From the NCBI RefSeq assembly GCF_000425725.1, contig NZ_KE384439.1, positions 1 through 64,000 of the forward strand: a DNA stretch of 64,000 bases. The letters run 5' to 3'. The number at the start of each line of letters is the position of its first letter. Within the stretch, counting starts at the first letter, position 1. Both the position numbers and the translations under genes were made by a program. The notes beneath the pieces were generated by a model. That model did no database searches. It saw only the letters and a program-made list of their open reading frames with translations, and was not told the origin of the DNA. Positions 19,741-30,040 of this stretch are shown piece after piece. The DNA comes from Halomonas halocynthiae DSM 14573. GTDB lineage: Bacteria; Pseudomonadota; Gammaproteobacteria; Pseudomonadales; Halomonadaceae.

Positions 19741-22700
19741 ATGGTAGTAGCGCGAGGGATATTTCGTTGGGCTCTTACCTTGCTGGCAGTGTCTCTTGCT
19801 CTGCTGGCTGTGCTGCTAAGTGTCGTCAGGCTGGCGGTTGGCCAAGCCGCTTGGTTGGAGCCACGGCTGGAGGCACTGTTATCAGAGCGGTTGAGCGCAG
19901 AAGTCAGTATCGGTGAGCTGAGCGGCAGTTTGCAGGGGATGGACCTTTCGCTCTCGTTGCAGAACCTGCGTATTACTAGCCAGGGCAGCGGCAACTCAAA
20001 GCCACTGTTCGATATTGAACAAGTCTATTTACGTTTGGACACTCTGGCGACGTTGGTTCAGAGCATGCCTGTGCTGAGTCATGCGCGTGTTAGTGGGGCG
20101 ACCTTACATTTATATCAAGCTGAAGACCTAAGCTGGTATTGGCCGGATTCCCCTGTCATTGATGACTTTCTGGCGCGAGATAGTGATGCCGACCTAACCG
20201 AGCTGGATGACTGGACAGTTGCCTTGCTGCGTCAGCGCCTGTGGGGGGATAGATTAGCCGTTGTGCTTCATGGGCAGCAGCGCTCTTTGTCATTGCAGGT
20301 GCCCAAATTACTGATCAGTGGCGATAAAAGTGATATACGGCTTGAGGGAAGCCTTGAGTTGGTCGAGCAAGGAGTAGAGCAACAGCAAGGAGACGCTTTT
20401 CAAGTTGCCATGCAAGTGGTGCCTGGCACCAAAGGGTTGGCTGACTTTTCCGCAGGACTTCAGGCCAATATGAATCTAGAAAGCCTAGCTGTGGTGCTGC
20501 GTGCTTTGGGGCTTGAAGAAATTCTGGCGCTGAATGATGTAACGGGGTCCGCTAGGCTTTGGGCGCGTTGGAAACAGGGGCGTCTTGAAGATGCTCGTCT
20601 TGATGTGCAAGTACCAAGCTTGGTGCTAAGCCAGCCCCAGGCGGTAGCGAACCGTAAGGCGCAGCCGCTGATACTGAAACAGGCGTCTTTGTTAGGGCAG
20701 TGGTCGCGGAATGCGCATAATGATGGTTGGCGTGCCTGGTTTACTGGTAATGCTGCCGATCAAAATAGTGAGGCCAGTGACGAAGCCGCTGTTGATGTCA
20801 CTACCGGCAAGGGGCTGCCAATGCCGCGCTATTGGTTTGCCAGCAGTCGTGATAATGGCTGGTGGCTGAACGGTAGCGCTTTTGAGTTGGATGCACTGGC
20901 ATCTTGGTACGATCGGCTGCCCTTACCCGAAGCGTTGTCCCGAACCCTTGATGCTTTGATGCCTCGAGGCATGGTTAATGGGATGGGGGTGGGTTATCTG
21001 GATGGACAGTGGCAGGCTCAGGTCAGCGCAACGCAGGTATCGGTATCGCCCTGGGATGATGTTCCTGGTGGCGGTCCGCTGGATATCTGGCTGGAGGCCA
21101 GGGGCGCACGAGGTGACGTGCGTTTCATCAATAGTGAGAGTTCCGTTAGTGGTGCGACTAAAGCAAGGCTAGAGCTGCCAAGGCTATTTGATGCTCCGCT
21201 ACCGTTGGATCATGCCAGTGGTCAGGTGAGCTGGGTTTATGAAGGGCCGCGTAGTTCAGTGAGCGGTATGGATCTGACGGCGCGCATGCAGGGTGCCACT
21301 GTGGAAGGTACGTTTGGCTTGGTGGCTGGCAGTGAAGGTAATACTGAGCGTGGCGGTTTTGGGTTGCGCTTGGCCATGCAGAATATCGATGCCGTCGACC
21401 AGCCGCTGGAAAGTTGGCTGCCAATGAAGCTGTTGCGCAAAGAGACGGACGCAACATTTGCCGAGTGGTTGCGGACAGGCGTACAGGCACGTGTACCAAA
21501 AGGAGCCTTGACGCTTCACCTACCCCTGGACAAAGAGGGGGACTTTGAAGACGACGACGTAGGCGCAATGTATCGCCTTGATTTGACCGTGCGTGACGGC
21601 AGCGTGTTGTATGAGCCGAAGTGGCCACGTATTAACAACATTTCTGGTCAGTTGTCATTGCGTAACGAGACACTTGAAGCACGTATTGACAGAGCCCAGG
21701 GCTTGGGCGTTGTTGTTTCCAGTGGAGAGGTGGCGCTACTCGATAAAGTGCTGTCAGTGACGGCGTCGCTTGATGCGTCGCTTGATGCAGTACTTCGCTA
21801 CCTTGCCGCTATGCCCGTGGAGGGAATGACGCTGGCCGAAGACTGGCAGGGTGTCGGAAATATCGATGGCCAGTTGGCGCTGCGTTTGCCGATTTCGCAG
21901 CCAGACGACCTGAATTTGAGCCTCGCGGCCCAGTTGGCCATTGAACGAGTGACTCACAAAGCCACAGGGTTGACGCTGCAACACTTGCATGGCCCGCTTC
22001 GCTGGCAGCAAAGCAGAGCAGGGAGTGGTCTGGCTGGAGAGTTAGACGCACACGCCTTGGGTGGCCCCGTTAAGGCCAGTATTGATACGGCGAAGGACCG
22101 ACTGACCTTCTCGGGGCGATCGGCGGTCAGCGAGCTACTCGCACTGGGGGCGCCAGCGGGAGCAGAGCAGATTGTCGCTGGTGAAATGCCTTGGCAGGCC
22201 AGTGTGCATGTTGCTAATACGCCAGTCTCGTTGTTGTTTGAAAGCGGCCTTGACGGTGTGGCGATTAACTTGCCTGAGCCGCTGGGTAAGCCTGAAATGG
22301 CGGTTCGTCCACTGAGTTTGAACCTGTCACTGGGAGACGCGCCAAGTGTGTCTGGGCGCCTGGGGATGGATGCTGGCCTGAGGTGGCGTAGCGACGGAGA
22401 GGAGGCGGGTAGTTCACGCGGTCAGCTGTGGCTGATGCGCGATGCACCAGACAGTTGGCCAAGTCAGCCAGGTTGGTCGGTGGCGGGCTATTTGCCTGAG
22501 CTTGTGCTATCAGAATGGGCAAGTGCTTTGTCGCCACTGATGGCCAAAAGCGATGGTGCGTCAATACGCTCGGAAGCTGATGTAGGGCTGAGCGCGTTGG
22601 CTTTTGATACGGATTGTCTGCGTATCAATGCCAGCTGCCTTGGCTCGCTGGGTATTAGTGGCCAACCTAAAGGGCAGGGGTGGCAGCTGGCGTTAGATGG

Positions 22701-23691
22701 CAGCTTGTTGAGTGGGCGCCTGGATTATCAGCCAAGTGCCGAACTGGCAGTAGACTTATCGTTAAAGCGTTTGGCGCTGGACAGCTTGATTCCTGATGGT
22801 GCTTCCGGTAGCAAAGGTAAGCTGCTTGATCAGATTTATGTGCCACCTACACCCGAGGCGTTGCCTGAGTGGGTGGGAGGCCTGCCGAATGGACGACTAC
22901 GCGTGGCGGAACTGTCTCGTTTAGGGCGTCAGTTTGGCCCCCTAACGGTTTACTGGAATAGTTCGCCGGGCAATATGTCAATTGGCCCAGTCGGGCTGAC
23001 GCTGGGAGAAGTCAGTCTCAATGGGATGATGGCGTGGGAGGCGGCTGGCCCAGAGGCGAGTCTGACGCGTATGCGCGGTACGCTCAATGGTCGTAACCTA
23101 GGTGATGCGCTGTCACTGTTAGGCGAGGAGCCCCCGCTGACGAGTGCTGGCGTTCAGGCGAGTAGTCAGTTAGCGTGGCCCGGCGCACCCTGGCAGTTTG
23201 CTTTGGCACGATCTCAAGGCAGCATTCAAGCTAAGCTTCGGGATGGTCGTTTTCTTACTCTGGGGTCGCCCTCAGCACGGCTTGTCGGCTTGCTTAATGT
23301 CGATAACTTGATTCGTCGATTACGGCTGGATTTCTCGGATGTCACTGGGCGAGGGACGGCGTTCAACAGTGTCACTGGCGCGGCAACCCTGTATGGTGGC
23401 GTGCTTGACACTCGCGAGCCGATCAGAATTCAGGGGCCGGCGGCCAATATCACGCTCAGTGGCACCGTCGACCTGATTCGCCATCAGATGGACCAACAAT
23501 TGACTATCGTTCTGCCATTCAGCAGAAGCCTGTCGCTGGCAGCGGTAGTCGCCGGTGCCCCAGTGATTGGCGGAGCGTTGTTCGTTGCCGATATGGTGCT
23601 CGGTGATATGATTGACCGAGTGACACAACTTAATTACCGCGTGCGGGGTCCTTGGACTGCGCCGCAGATATCTTTGGAACGTGCCGAATGA
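19741..23691 (+). CDS. yhdP: YhdP, AsmA-like intermembrane phospholipid transport protein
   Basis: A 1316-residue protein with a single N-terminal membrane anchor ([20 protein letters not shown]) and a long periplasmic beta-strand-rich body. YhdP, TamB and YdbH are thought to bridge the envelope as grooved beta structures that carry phospholipids to the outer membrane. The C-terminal part ([19 protein letters not shown], then a hydrophobic [18 protein letters not shown] segment) matches the AsmA-2 region of YhdP. Position after rng and before tldD matches E. coli. The end overlaps tldD by four bases. Confidence 0.92.
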   Translation: MVVARGIFRWALTLLAVSLALLAVLLSVVRLAVGQAAWLEPRLEALLSERLSAEVSIGELSGSLQGMDLSLSLQNLRITSQGSGNSKPLFDIEQVYLRLDTLATLVQSMPVLSHARVSGATLHLYQAEDLSWYWPDSPVIDDFLARDSDADLTELDDWTVALLRQRLWGDRLAVVLHGQQRSLSLQVPKLLISGDKSDIRLEGSLELVEQGVEQQQGDAFQVAMQVVPGTKGLADFSAGLQANMNLESLAVVLRALGLEEILALNDVTGSARLWARWKQGRLEDARLDVQVPSLVLSQPQAVANRKAQPLILKQASLLGQWSRNAHNDGWRAWFTGNAADQNSEASDEAAVDVTTGKGLPMPRYWFASSRDNGWWLNGSAFELDALASWYDRLPLPEALSRTLDALMPRGMVNGMGVGYLDGQWQAQVSATQVSVSPWDDVPGGGPLDIWLEARGARGDVRFINSESSVSGATKARLELPRLFDAPLPLDHASGQVSWVYEGPRSSVSGMDLTARMQGATVEGTFGLVAGSEGNTERGGFGLRLAMQNIDAVDQPLESWLPMKLLRKETDATFAEWLRTGVQARVPKGALTLHLPLDKEGDFEDDDVGAMYRLDLTVRDGSVLYEPKWPRINNISGQLSLRNETLEARIDRAQGLGVVVSSGEVALLDKVLSVTASLDASLDAVLRYLAAMPVEGMTLAEDWQGVGNIDGQLALRLPISQPDDLNLSLAAQLAIERVTHKATGLTLQHLHGPLRWQQSRAGSGLAGELDAHALGGPVKASIDTAKDRLTFSGRSAVSELLALGAPAGAEQIVAGEMPWQASVHVANTPVSLLFESGLDGVAINLPEPLGKPEMAVRPLSLNLSLGDAPSVSGRLGMDAGLRWRSDGEEAGSSRGQLWLMRDAPDSWPSQPGWSVAGYLPELVLSEWASALSPLMAKSDGASIRSEADVGLSALAFDTDCLRINASCLGSLGISGQPKGQGWQLALDGSLLSGRLDYQPSAELAVDLSLKRLALDSLIPDGASGSKGKLLDQIYVPPTPEALPEWVGGLPNGRLRVAELSRLGRQFGPLTVYWNSSPGNMSIGPVGLTLGEVSLNGMMAWEAAGPEASLTRMRGTLNGRNLGDALSLLGEEPPLTSAGVQASSQLAWPGAPWQFALARSQGSIQAKLRDGRFLTLGSPSARLVGLLNVDNLIRRLRLDFSDVTGRGTAFNSVTGAATLYGGVLDTREPIRIQGPAANITLSGTVDLIRHQMDQQLTIVLPFSRSLSLAAVVAGAPVIGGALFVADMVLGDMIDRVTQLNYRVRGPWTAPQISLERAE

Positions 23692-25142
23692 CATCATCGT
23701 CAGACTCTCTTCTCGACCAGGCCGCCGCTGTTTTATTGGCGCCTGGAGGCCTTGATCTCGATGCCCTAGAAAAAGGCCTTGGCCATGCGCTGGGGCCAGG
23801 CATTGATTACGCAGACCTCTACTTTGAACGCAGCTGGAATGAAGGCTGGGTGCTTGAAGATGGCGAGGTTAAGGATGCCAGTTACAATATTGATGGCGGC
23901 GTTGGTGTGCGTGCCATGTCAGGTGAGAAAACGGGGTTTGCCTACTCCAACCAGATTACGGCCGAAGCGTTGGCCGACACTGGGCGTACTGCTAGTGGCA
24001 TTGTACGTAGCGGCCAGCGGTTGGCGGGTGTAGCGGTAGTTTCGACAAATGCTTGCCAGCGTTATGCGGCAAAGGACCCGTTGTCAGGGCTGTCTGCTGC
24101 AGACAAAATTGCCATGCTCAAAGAAGCTGACCGCATTGCCCGAGCAGCAGATCCTTCGGTGAGTCAGGTCAGTGCGTCACTTTCTGGTGTTTATGAGGTA
24201 GTGCTGGTGCGGGCGAGTGATGGCACGCTGGCGGCAGATATTCGCCCGTTGGTGCGCTTTAATGTCAGCGTTATTGCGACGCGTAATGGTCGGCGCGAGC
24301 GTGGCAGTGCGGGTGGTGGTGGTCGTTATCCCATGGCTAGACTGCGCGATGAAAATGCGGCACGCCATTTTGCTGAAGAAGCCGTTCGTCAGGCATTGGT
24401 CAACCTGGACGCAGAAGATGCGCCAGCGGGTCAGATGCCGGTGGTGCTGGGTAATGGCTGGCCGGGCATTCTGTTACACGAGGCGGTCGGCCACGGACTG
24501 GAGGGTGACTTCAATCGCAAGGGCAGTTCGGCATTCGCTGGTCGTATTGGGCAGCGTGTTTGCGCGCCTGGTGTCACCGTGGTCGATGACGCCACGCTAG
24601 AAGGACGACGCGGTTCGCTGAGCATTGACGACGAAGGGACACCTGGGCAAAGCACGACGTTAATTGAAGATGGCATTCTTACTGGCTATATGCAGGACAA
24701 GCTCAACGCGCGGTTGATGGGTATGTCGCCTACCGGCAATGCTCGCCGTGAGTCATTTGCCCATATGCCCATGCCGCGTATGACCAATACCTATATGCGT
24801 GCTGGTCAGGACGACCCTCAGGATATTATTAAAAGCGTATCCCGTGGCCTCTATGCGGTGAGCTTTGGCGGTGGCCAAGTGGATATCACGTCAGGCAAGT
24901 TTGTTTTTTCAGCCAGCGAAGCCTATTTGATCGAAAATGGGCGCATTACCACCCCAGTGAAAGGGGCGACGTTGATTGGAAACGGCCCAGAGGCGATGAG
25001 CCGTGTCTCCATGATTGGGCACGATCTTGAGCTGGACAGCGGTGTTGGTGTGTGTGGTAAGGAAGGTCAGAGTGTGCCGGTTGGTGTGGGTCAGCCCACC
25101 ATCAAGCTCGATGAGCTGACAGTGGGTGGGACGCAGTCGTAA
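23688..25142 (+). CDS. tldD: Metalloprotease TldD
   Basis: A 484-residue TldD, catalytic partner of TldE/PmbA. The zinc motif HEAVGH (in [18 protein letters not shown]) marks it as the active subunit. The heterodimer degrades unfolded peptides and is known to act in microcin B17 maturation and CcdA turnover. The ATG overlaps the yhdP stop (ATGA); an in-frame TTG at 23652 would lie deep inside yhdP. pmbA lies nearby but separated by the opposite-strand darP. Confidence 0.95.
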   Translation: MTSSSDSLLDQAAAVLLAPGGLDLDALEKGLGHALGPGIDYADLYFERSWNEGWVLEDGEVKDASYNIDGGVGVRAMSGEKTGFAYSNQITAEALADTGRTASGIVRSGQRLAGVAVVSTNACQRYAAKDPLSGLSAADKIAMLKEADRIARAADPSVSQVSASLSGVYEVVLVRASDGTLAADIRPLVRFNVSVIATRNGRRERGSAGGGGRYPMARLRDENAARHFAEEAVRQALVNLDAEDAPAGQMPVVLGNGWPGILLHEAVGHGLEGDFNRKGSSAFAGRIGQRVCAPGVTVVDDATLEGRRGSLSIDDEGTPGQSTTLIEDGILTGYMQDKLNARLMGMSPTGNARRESFAHMPMPRMTNTYMRAGQDDPQDIIKSVSRGLYAVSFGGGQVDITSGKFVFSASEAYLIENGRITTPVKGATLIGNGPEAMSRVSMIGHDLELDSGVGVCGKEGQSVPVGVGQPTIKLDELTVGGTQS

Positions 25143-25208
25143 TCACAGTGCTAGCAAACGGTCTGAGCGCGTAGTTTTTCTGACATGGCTTAGCGTGAAG
25201 CAGCGTGT

Positions 25209-25715
25209 TTATTCTTGGGCGGCTTCACGCAGTAGTTTGAACAAACGTCGAGCATTGGTTGGTGGCTTTTGCTGATCGCGCTCCTGGCGAGCATTGCGAA
25301 TCAACTGGCGTAGCGCTTGACGATCAATGGTGGGGTAATCATTGAGCAGTGGCTCAATGGCTGCATCGCCTTCTTCGATCAAGCGGTCACGCCAAGCTTC
25401 AAGACGATGAAAAGCGTTATCGCGGCGCAGTTGTTCGCGCTCCATGGCGTCGAATACTGCCTGAATACCTTCTAGGTCTTCGCGGCGCATCAGTTTGCCA
25501 ACGTACTGCATGTGCCGCCGGCGTGCTTCGCGGGCCTTGATACGGCCAGTTTCCTCAATGGCACGAAGTAGGTCATCGGAGAGGGGGAAGCGTTCGCGCT
25601 CACTGTCTTTCATGGCAATGAGCTGCTCGCCCAAGGCCTGTAGCGCATGCATTTCGCGCTTTAGCTGCGACTTGCTGGGCCGTTCGTCAGCCGAAGAAAG
25701 ATCATCCTGGGTCAT
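25209..25715 (-). CDS. darP: Ribosome-associated protein DarP (YjgA, DUF615)
   Basis: A 168-residue, highly charged helical protein of the DUF615 family. E. coli YjgA/DarP binds late 50S precursors and helps maturation of the peptidyl-transferase centre. The pattern PSKSQLKREMHALQALGEQL at the N-terminus and LRQLIRNARQERDQQKPP near the C-terminus are typical. It is divergent from pmbA across 110 bases, the arrangement found in E. coli. Confidence 0.92.
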   Translation of the reverse strand: MTQDDLSSADERPSKSQLKREMHALQALGEQLIAMKDSERERFPLSDDLLRAIEETGRIKAREARRRHMQYVGKLMRREDLEGIQAVFDAMEREQLRRDNAFHRLEAWRDRLIEEGDAAIEPLLNDYPTIDRQALRQLIRNARQERDQQKPPTNARRLFKLLREAAQE

Positions 25716-25824
25716 GCTGCGTCCATTGTGCGTGGGAATAAGTGATCCAGTATAGCAGCCTCAAGGGGGCTGTTTTCAGTCATGTTGTCGTCCCCGTTTG
25801 GTGGACGGGCCAAGGAGAGTGGTT

Positions 25825-27165
25825 ATGACACAGGCATTTGATGCAGCAGAACAGCAGACGCTGCTGGAGACCCGGGTCGAAACAGCCCTGGCGCTGGCGC
25901 GCCGCTGGGGGGCTGATGCCTGCGAAGTGGGCGCCAGTGTTGATCAGGGCGTGGGGATTAATGTGCGTGAGGGGGAAGTGGAATCTGTTGAGATGACGCG
26001 TGACCAGGGTATCGCCGTCACTGTTTATGTGGGGCAGCGCAAAGGCTCGGCATCATCATCTGATGCCAGTGACGCATCGATTCACGATGCGGTAGAGAAA
26101 GCCATTGCGATAGCGCGCTATACCGGTGAAGACCCAGCTTCGGGGCTGGCTGATGCTGAGTTAATGGCTGGTGCGATGCCTGATATGAAGGTGCATCATC
26201 CCTGGACGCTTTCTACCGACGAGGCTGTTGAGCTGGCGCTGGCCTGTGAAAAGGCAGGTCGAGATGTTGCGGGTATTAAAAGCTCAGATGGCGCGGGCTT
26301 GTCTACTGGCGAGGGTGTGCGGGTTTATGGCAATAGCCATGGGTTTATTGGTGCTCAGCGAGGTAGTCAGCACTCACTCTCTTGCGTGTTGATTGCTGAG
26401 GATGCGGCGGGTATGCAGCGGGATTATGACTTTACTAGCGCCCGTGATCCGCAGCAGCTGTTGTGCCCTGAGTCGGTAGGGCTGAGTGCGGCACAAAAGA
26501 CATTGGCACGACTAGGCTCGCAGCGCCCTGCTACTGGGCGTTTGCCAGTGATGTTTGCTCCGCGTTTGGCGTCTGGGCTGGTCGGGCACTTGATGGGGGC
26601 TATCGCTGGTGGTGCGCTATATCGTCAGGCGTCGTTTCTGTGTGACAGGTTGGGCGAATCGCTGTTTCCTGAATGGTTTACGCTGCAAGAACAGCCTATG
26701 GAAATTGGGGCCATGGCGAGTAGCCCCTTTGACGGCGATGGCGTGCAAACGCGCAATAATGTGTTTGTTGACCAAGGGCGTTTGGCTAGTTACATGTTGT
26801 CGGCGTATAGTGCGCGTCGTCTGGGTCAGCAGACGACAGCTAATGCTGGTGGGGCGCGTAACCTGCGTATCAATGCACCGCTGACAACGTATGACGCATT
26901 GTTAGCGCAGATGGACCGCGGCATTCTAGTGACTGAATTGATGGGCCAGGGCGTTAATGGTGTTACTGGAGATTATTCGCGCGGCGCCGCAGGTTTTTGG
27001 GTTGAAAACGGTCAGATTCAGCATCCGGTAGAGGAGTTTACGATTGCTGGAAACCTCAATGCCATCTTCGCGGGGCTGGTGGGCGTGGGCAATGATATTG
27101 ATACTCGGGGCAGTATCCATAGCGGTAGCTGGTTGATTGATGAAATGACGATTGCTGGCAGCTGA
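25825..27165 (+). CDS. pmbA: Metalloprotease partner PmbA (TldE)
   Basis: A 446-residue homologue of TldD that lacks the HExxxH zinc motif: the equivalent region reads RLASGLVGHLMGAIAGGA. It forms the non-catalytic half of the TldD/TldE protease. The ATG at 25825 has AAGGAGAG upstream; an upstream in-frame start at 25798 is unsupported. Transcription ends at the hairpin 27211-27245. Confidence 0.94.
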   Translation: MTQAFDAAEQQTLLETRVETALALARRWGADACEVGASVDQGVGINVREGEVESVEMTRDQGIAVTVYVGQRKGSASSSDASDASIHDAVEKAIAIARYTGEDPASGLADAELMAGAMPDMKVHHPWTLSTDEAVELALACEKAGRDVAGIKSSDGAGLSTGEGVRVYGNSHGFIGAQRGSQHSLSCVLIAEDAAGMQRDYDFTSARDPQQLLCPESVGLSAAQKTLARLGSQRPATGRLPVMFAPRLASGLVGHLMGAIAGGALYRQASFLCDRLGESLFPEWFTLQEQPMEIGAMASSPFDGDGVQTRNNVFVDQGRLASYMLSAYSARRLGQQTTANAGGARNLRINAPLTTYDALLAQMDRGILVTELMGQGVNGVTGDYSRGAAGFWVENGQIQHPVEEFTIAGNLNAIFAGLVGVGNDIDTRGSIHSGSWLIDEMTIAGS

Positions 27166-27210
27166 TGCAGAACGTCGGTTAGTTACTTAGTCAGTTTACA
27201 CAGCGGTTAT

Positions 27211-27245
27211 ACCCCAGCGGCTTTGTTAGTCGGTGGGGTTTTTTA
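27211..27245 (+). terminator. Intrinsic terminator after pmbA
   Basis: ACCCCA pairs with TGGGGT, then a single G-G mismatch and an inner CGGC/GTCG helix around a 7-base loop, followed by TTTTTAT. It directs termination on the plus strand. Confidence 0.8.
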
Positions 27246-27276
27246 TGGCATGTGTTGGTATGTTTTCGTGCTTAAG

Positions 27277-27807
27277 CTAGGGCGTCTTGTTTAAGCGTTT
27301 GAGTAGAGCGTGGTATAGAAAAGCCTCGTCGCCTGATAGCGAGCGGCTCAGGCAGTCAAGATACTCGCGCTGCGGAAAAGAGATCAGGCGATGGGGGGCT
27401 TTATAAGCATCAAGGTCGATGGCAATGATGCAGTTATCGCGAACCAGAAAGTTACCCGTATGCAGCCCACGGCAATGGATTTTGTGGTGATAAAATGCTT
27501 CCAGGGCATCCAAGTACTGTGTTTGCAGTGCTTCACTGCCTTGAATACATTGCTTTAGCGGGACACCGTGAATATTTTTTGTAACTAAACGATATTTATC
27601 TGATGTTACGATAGTTGGTGTGGCAATCCCCAGTCTTTCGAGATGCTTGGCAATAATGGCAAAATTGTGCCCCGGGTACGGGCGAATGCGCAGAAAATAG
27701 CGCAGACGGTCAAAGCGCTTGGGTGAGAAAACCTTGATGAACTCATCGCGCTCAGGGTCATAGTCCACCCGTGAATATTTACCGGTCTGAATCAGCTGTA
27801 AAGTCAT
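27277..27807 (-). CDS. Kinase-fold protein related to LPS kinase/InaA-type proteins, catalytic Asp absent
   Basis: A 176-residue protein with the core of a small RIO/WaaP-like kinase: an EFIKVF segment with a possible ATP-site Lys, then the catalytic-loop region CRGLHTGNFLV, then IAIDLDAYKAP with the likely metal-binding Asp. Where kinases have HGDLHxGN, this has CRGLHTGN, so the catalytic Asp position is Gly. Members of the toluene-tolerance/InaA-like group carry similar R-x-(L/I)-H-x-GN loops, as far as I recall. It ends the leftward kdsD-to-ptsO block, 86 bases after ptsO, so a link to LPS core modification is only inferred. No ribosome site is clear. Confidence 0.6.
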   Translation of the reverse strand: MTLQLIQTGKYSRVDYDPERDEFIKVFSPKRFDRLRYFLRIRPYPGHNFAIIAKHLERLGIATPTIVTSDKYRLVTKNIHGVPLKQCIQGSEALQTQYLDALEAFYHHKIHCRGLHTGNFLVRDNCIIAIDLDAYKAPHRLISFPQREYLDCLSRSLSGDEAFLYHALLKRLNKTP

Positions 27808-27893
27808 GAAGCGGCTCGCGGAGGAGGTGTGGAGGCGGGGAGGGCTAATGTTAGACGTTTTTCAGGTGCTGCTGTTGCTGCTGGGTGTTCGTG

Positions 27894-28163
27894 TTAAACG
27901 TCTTCATCAAAGCGTCGCTCAAACAGTTCATCAATAGCGTCCAGTGCAGAGTGCTCGTCGCTGCCTTTAGCCTCTATGGTGAGCTCTGTGCCGCAAGGGG
28001 CTGCCAGCATCAACAGAGACATGATGTTATCCGCATCGCCCTGGCGCTCTCCATGGTGAACGGTAATGTGCGAAGCAAAGCGCTGGGAGCACTGAACCAA
28101 GCGTGTTGCTGCGCGGGCATGCAGACCGCGCTTATTGATCAGAGTTAGCTTGCGTGCTACCAC
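27894..28163 (-). CDS. ptsO: Nitrogen-PTS phosphocarrier protein NPr
   Basis: An 89-residue HPr-like protein of the PTS-Ntr branch. It passes phosphate from EI-Ntr (PtsP) to PtsN. The phosphorylated His is H15 in KRGLHARAA. The DNIMSLLMLAAPCGTEL region matches the family. It follows rapZ by 27 bases, so ptsN-rapZ-ptsO form one unit, as in enterobacteria and pseudomonads. Confidence 0.95.
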   Translation of the reverse strand: MVARKLTLINKRGLHARAATRLVQCSQRFASHITVHHGERQGDADNIMSLLMLAAPCGTELTIEAKGSDEHSALDAIDELFERRFDEDV

Positions 28164-28190
28164 CGCTCAAGATTCCTTATCGAAATAGTA

Positions 28191-29108
28191 CTATGAGTCT
28201 GTTATATGGAAATCTACATCATGGTGATCAGGTTCGTGAAGAGTTTTCTGAATACCGAGTTCGCGATGACGTAGACGTACCCCTGGGTGTTGATGGGCGA
28301 GTTGATGGGCTAATTGTTCCGCTAGATAGACAGAGCGATGTTGGCCGCCAGTGCAGCCGACAGCCACTGTTAGGTAGCTGCGTTGACTGGCGCGATAGTT
28401 GGGGAGCCAGCGCTCAATCCAATTAAGAATATCGTTTTTCATGTCGGCCACAACGCCATGTTCCTCAAGAAAGTCAATGACGCACTTGTCACGTCCTGTT
28501 GACTCCCTTAGTGCGGGGTCCCAAAAGGGGTTGGGCAGGCAGCGCACGTCAAAGACGATATCGGCATCAAGTGGTACACCATGTTTGAAACCGAATGACT
28601 CCAGTGTCAGCGTTAATTCGTCATTGTCATTGGCGGCAACCTGTTGGTTGATTCGTCCGCGTAGGTCGTGAACGGAAAGGCCTGACGTATCAATAATCAG
28701 GTCGGCGAGGTCACGAATAACCCCTAGTGACGCTTCTTCATTTTCGATGGCTTCGGCCAGAGACATTTCGCTGTCGCGGGTCAGTGGGTGGCGTCGGCGT
28801 GTGGCCGAATAACGCTCCAGAAGTATTCTGGAATCTGCAGTGATATAGATAACTCTGCAGTCCACGCCGCGGGCACGAACATCATCAAGCAGGCTTGGAA
28901 AGCGCTTCAAGGCGTGGGGCAGGTTGCGCGCATCAATACTGACAGCAATAGACGTGCACTGAGCGTCTTCACTGCGTAGCTCATCAACCAGTGGGCCAAG
29001 CAACATGGCGGGGAGGTTGTCGATGGCATAGAAGCCGATATCTTCCAAAGCCTGCAGGGCGATCGACTTTCCTGACCCCGAGCGGCCACTGATGATCACA
29101 AGCTGCAT
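28191..29108 (-). CDS. rapZ: RNase adapter protein RapZ
   Basis: A 305-residue P-loop protein. In E. coli RapZ brings the GlmZ sRNA to RNase E and so tunes glucosamine-6-phosphate synthase; it senses GlcN6P. The Walker A motif is GRSGSGKS (residues 8-15) followed by ALQALEDIGFYAIDNLP. The C-terminal sensory half includes AVGCTGGQHRSVYLAEQLA. The tail is about 20 residues longer than E. coli's (284). GlmZ itself is not visible here, so the sRNA role is inferred from the family. Confidence 0.93.
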   Translation of the reverse strand: MQLVIISGRSGSGKSIALQALEDIGFYAIDNLPAMLLGPLVDELRSEDAQCTSIAVSIDARNLPHALKRFPSLLDDVRARGVDCRVIYITADSRILLERYSATRRRHPLTRDSEMSLAEAIENEEASLGVIRDLADLIIDTSGLSVHDLRGRINQQVAANDNDELTLTLESFGFKHGVPLDADIVFDVRCLPNPFWDPALRESTGRDKCVIDFLEEHGVVADMKNDILNWIERWLPNYRASQRSYLTVAVGCTGGQHRSVYLAEQLAHQLAHQHPGVRLRHRELGIQKTLHEPDHHDVDFHITDS

Positions 29109-29138
29109 GGGGACTACTCCTGTAAGCCGGTGCCTATA

Positions 29139-29615
29139 TTAGCTTGAAGACGCTGACGACTGACGGATGGCATCAGTCAGCAGACGATGCAGTTCGGGTT
29201 GATTCTCAGCACGACGTAAGGCTGCGCGAGTGGCGGCATCGTTCATGATACCGGCCACCTGGCCCAGTAGCGTTAGGTGCGCATCGTCGGCTTGTTCAGG
29301 GACCAGTAGCACAAAAATGAGGTCTACCGGTTCGCCGTCCACAGCATCGAAATCAATAGCTTCAGCCAGTTTCAGAAAGCTGGCGATAGGCTTTTTGCAG
29401 TGTGGGCTGCGAGCGTGGGGAATAGCTACGCCTTGGCCAATGCCGGTGCTGCCTAAACGTTCACGCCCCAATAGGCGGCTGAACACTTCCTGGCTGTCGA
29501 GGCTGGGAATATTTTGAGCAATAAAGGTGCTGAAGAATTCCAGCACCCGCTTTTTGCTCCCCCCGGGAACAGCAAACAGCGTGCGCTCGGGGGGAAGTAT
29601 GGTATCAAGGGTCAT
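29139..29615 (-). CDS. ptsN: Nitrogen regulatory PTS protein EIIA-Ntr
   Basis: A 158-residue EIIA-fructose-like protein that ends the PTS-Ntr phosphorelay and, by its phosphorylation state, regulates K+ handling and nitrogen or carbon responses. The phosphorylated His is H67 in IGQGVAIPHARSPHC. DLIFVLLVPEQADDAHL matches the family. It starts six bases after hpf. Confidence 0.95.
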   Translation of the reverse strand: MTLDTILPPERTLFAVPGGSKKRVLEFFSTFIAQNIPSLDSQEVFSRLLGRERLGSTGIGQGVAIPHARSPHCKKPIASFLKLAEAIDFDAVDGEPVDLIFVLLVPEQADDAHLTLLGQVAGIMNDAATRAALRRAENQPELHRLLTDAIRQSSASSS

Positions 29616-29621
29616 GGCGAC

Positions 29622-29933
29622 TCAACGAATGCCAGATGCGCCTTGAGCGCGTGCCTGGACCTTCTCCTTATGCTTGACCAGCTGACGGTCTAACTTGTCT
29701 GCCATGGCGTCAATAGCGGCGTACATATCATTGTCAGTGGCTTCAGCGTGAAGTTCTGCGCCAGCTGCATGAAGCCTGCAACCTGCGTGTCGGCGTTCCT
29801 TCTCTACAGACAGTGTGACTTGTACATTGGTGATGTTGTCATAATGGCGTTCAAGGCGCGCCAGTTTTTCTTGAACATAATCACGCAGCGGATCAGTTAG
29901 TTCCACATGATGCCCAGTAATGTTGACTTGCAT
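29622..29933 (-). CDS. hpf: Ribosome hibernation promoting factor (short form)
   Basis: A 103-residue HPF/RaiA family protein. The short form binds the 30S decoding region and promotes 100S dimers with RMF in starved cells. VNITGHHVELTDPLRDYVQEKL at the N-terminus and DMYAAIDAMADKLDRQLVKHKEK near the C-terminus are characteristic. It lies between rpoN and ptsN, its usual place. Confidence 0.95.
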   Translation of the reverse strand: MQVNITGHHVELTDPLRDYVQEKLARLERHYDNITNVQVTLSVEKERRHAGCRLHAAGAELHAEATDNDMYAAIDAMADKLDRQLVKHKEKVQARAQGASGIR

Positions 29934-30040
29934 GACACGCTCCTAGGTCCTTGAGTGATGAATTGATTGTAACCCTTTTTTCCAGCCAGCAAACCCCCTG
30001 TCTCAATCTGGGTAGGAAAGCTGTCGAGTATTTCACTATT

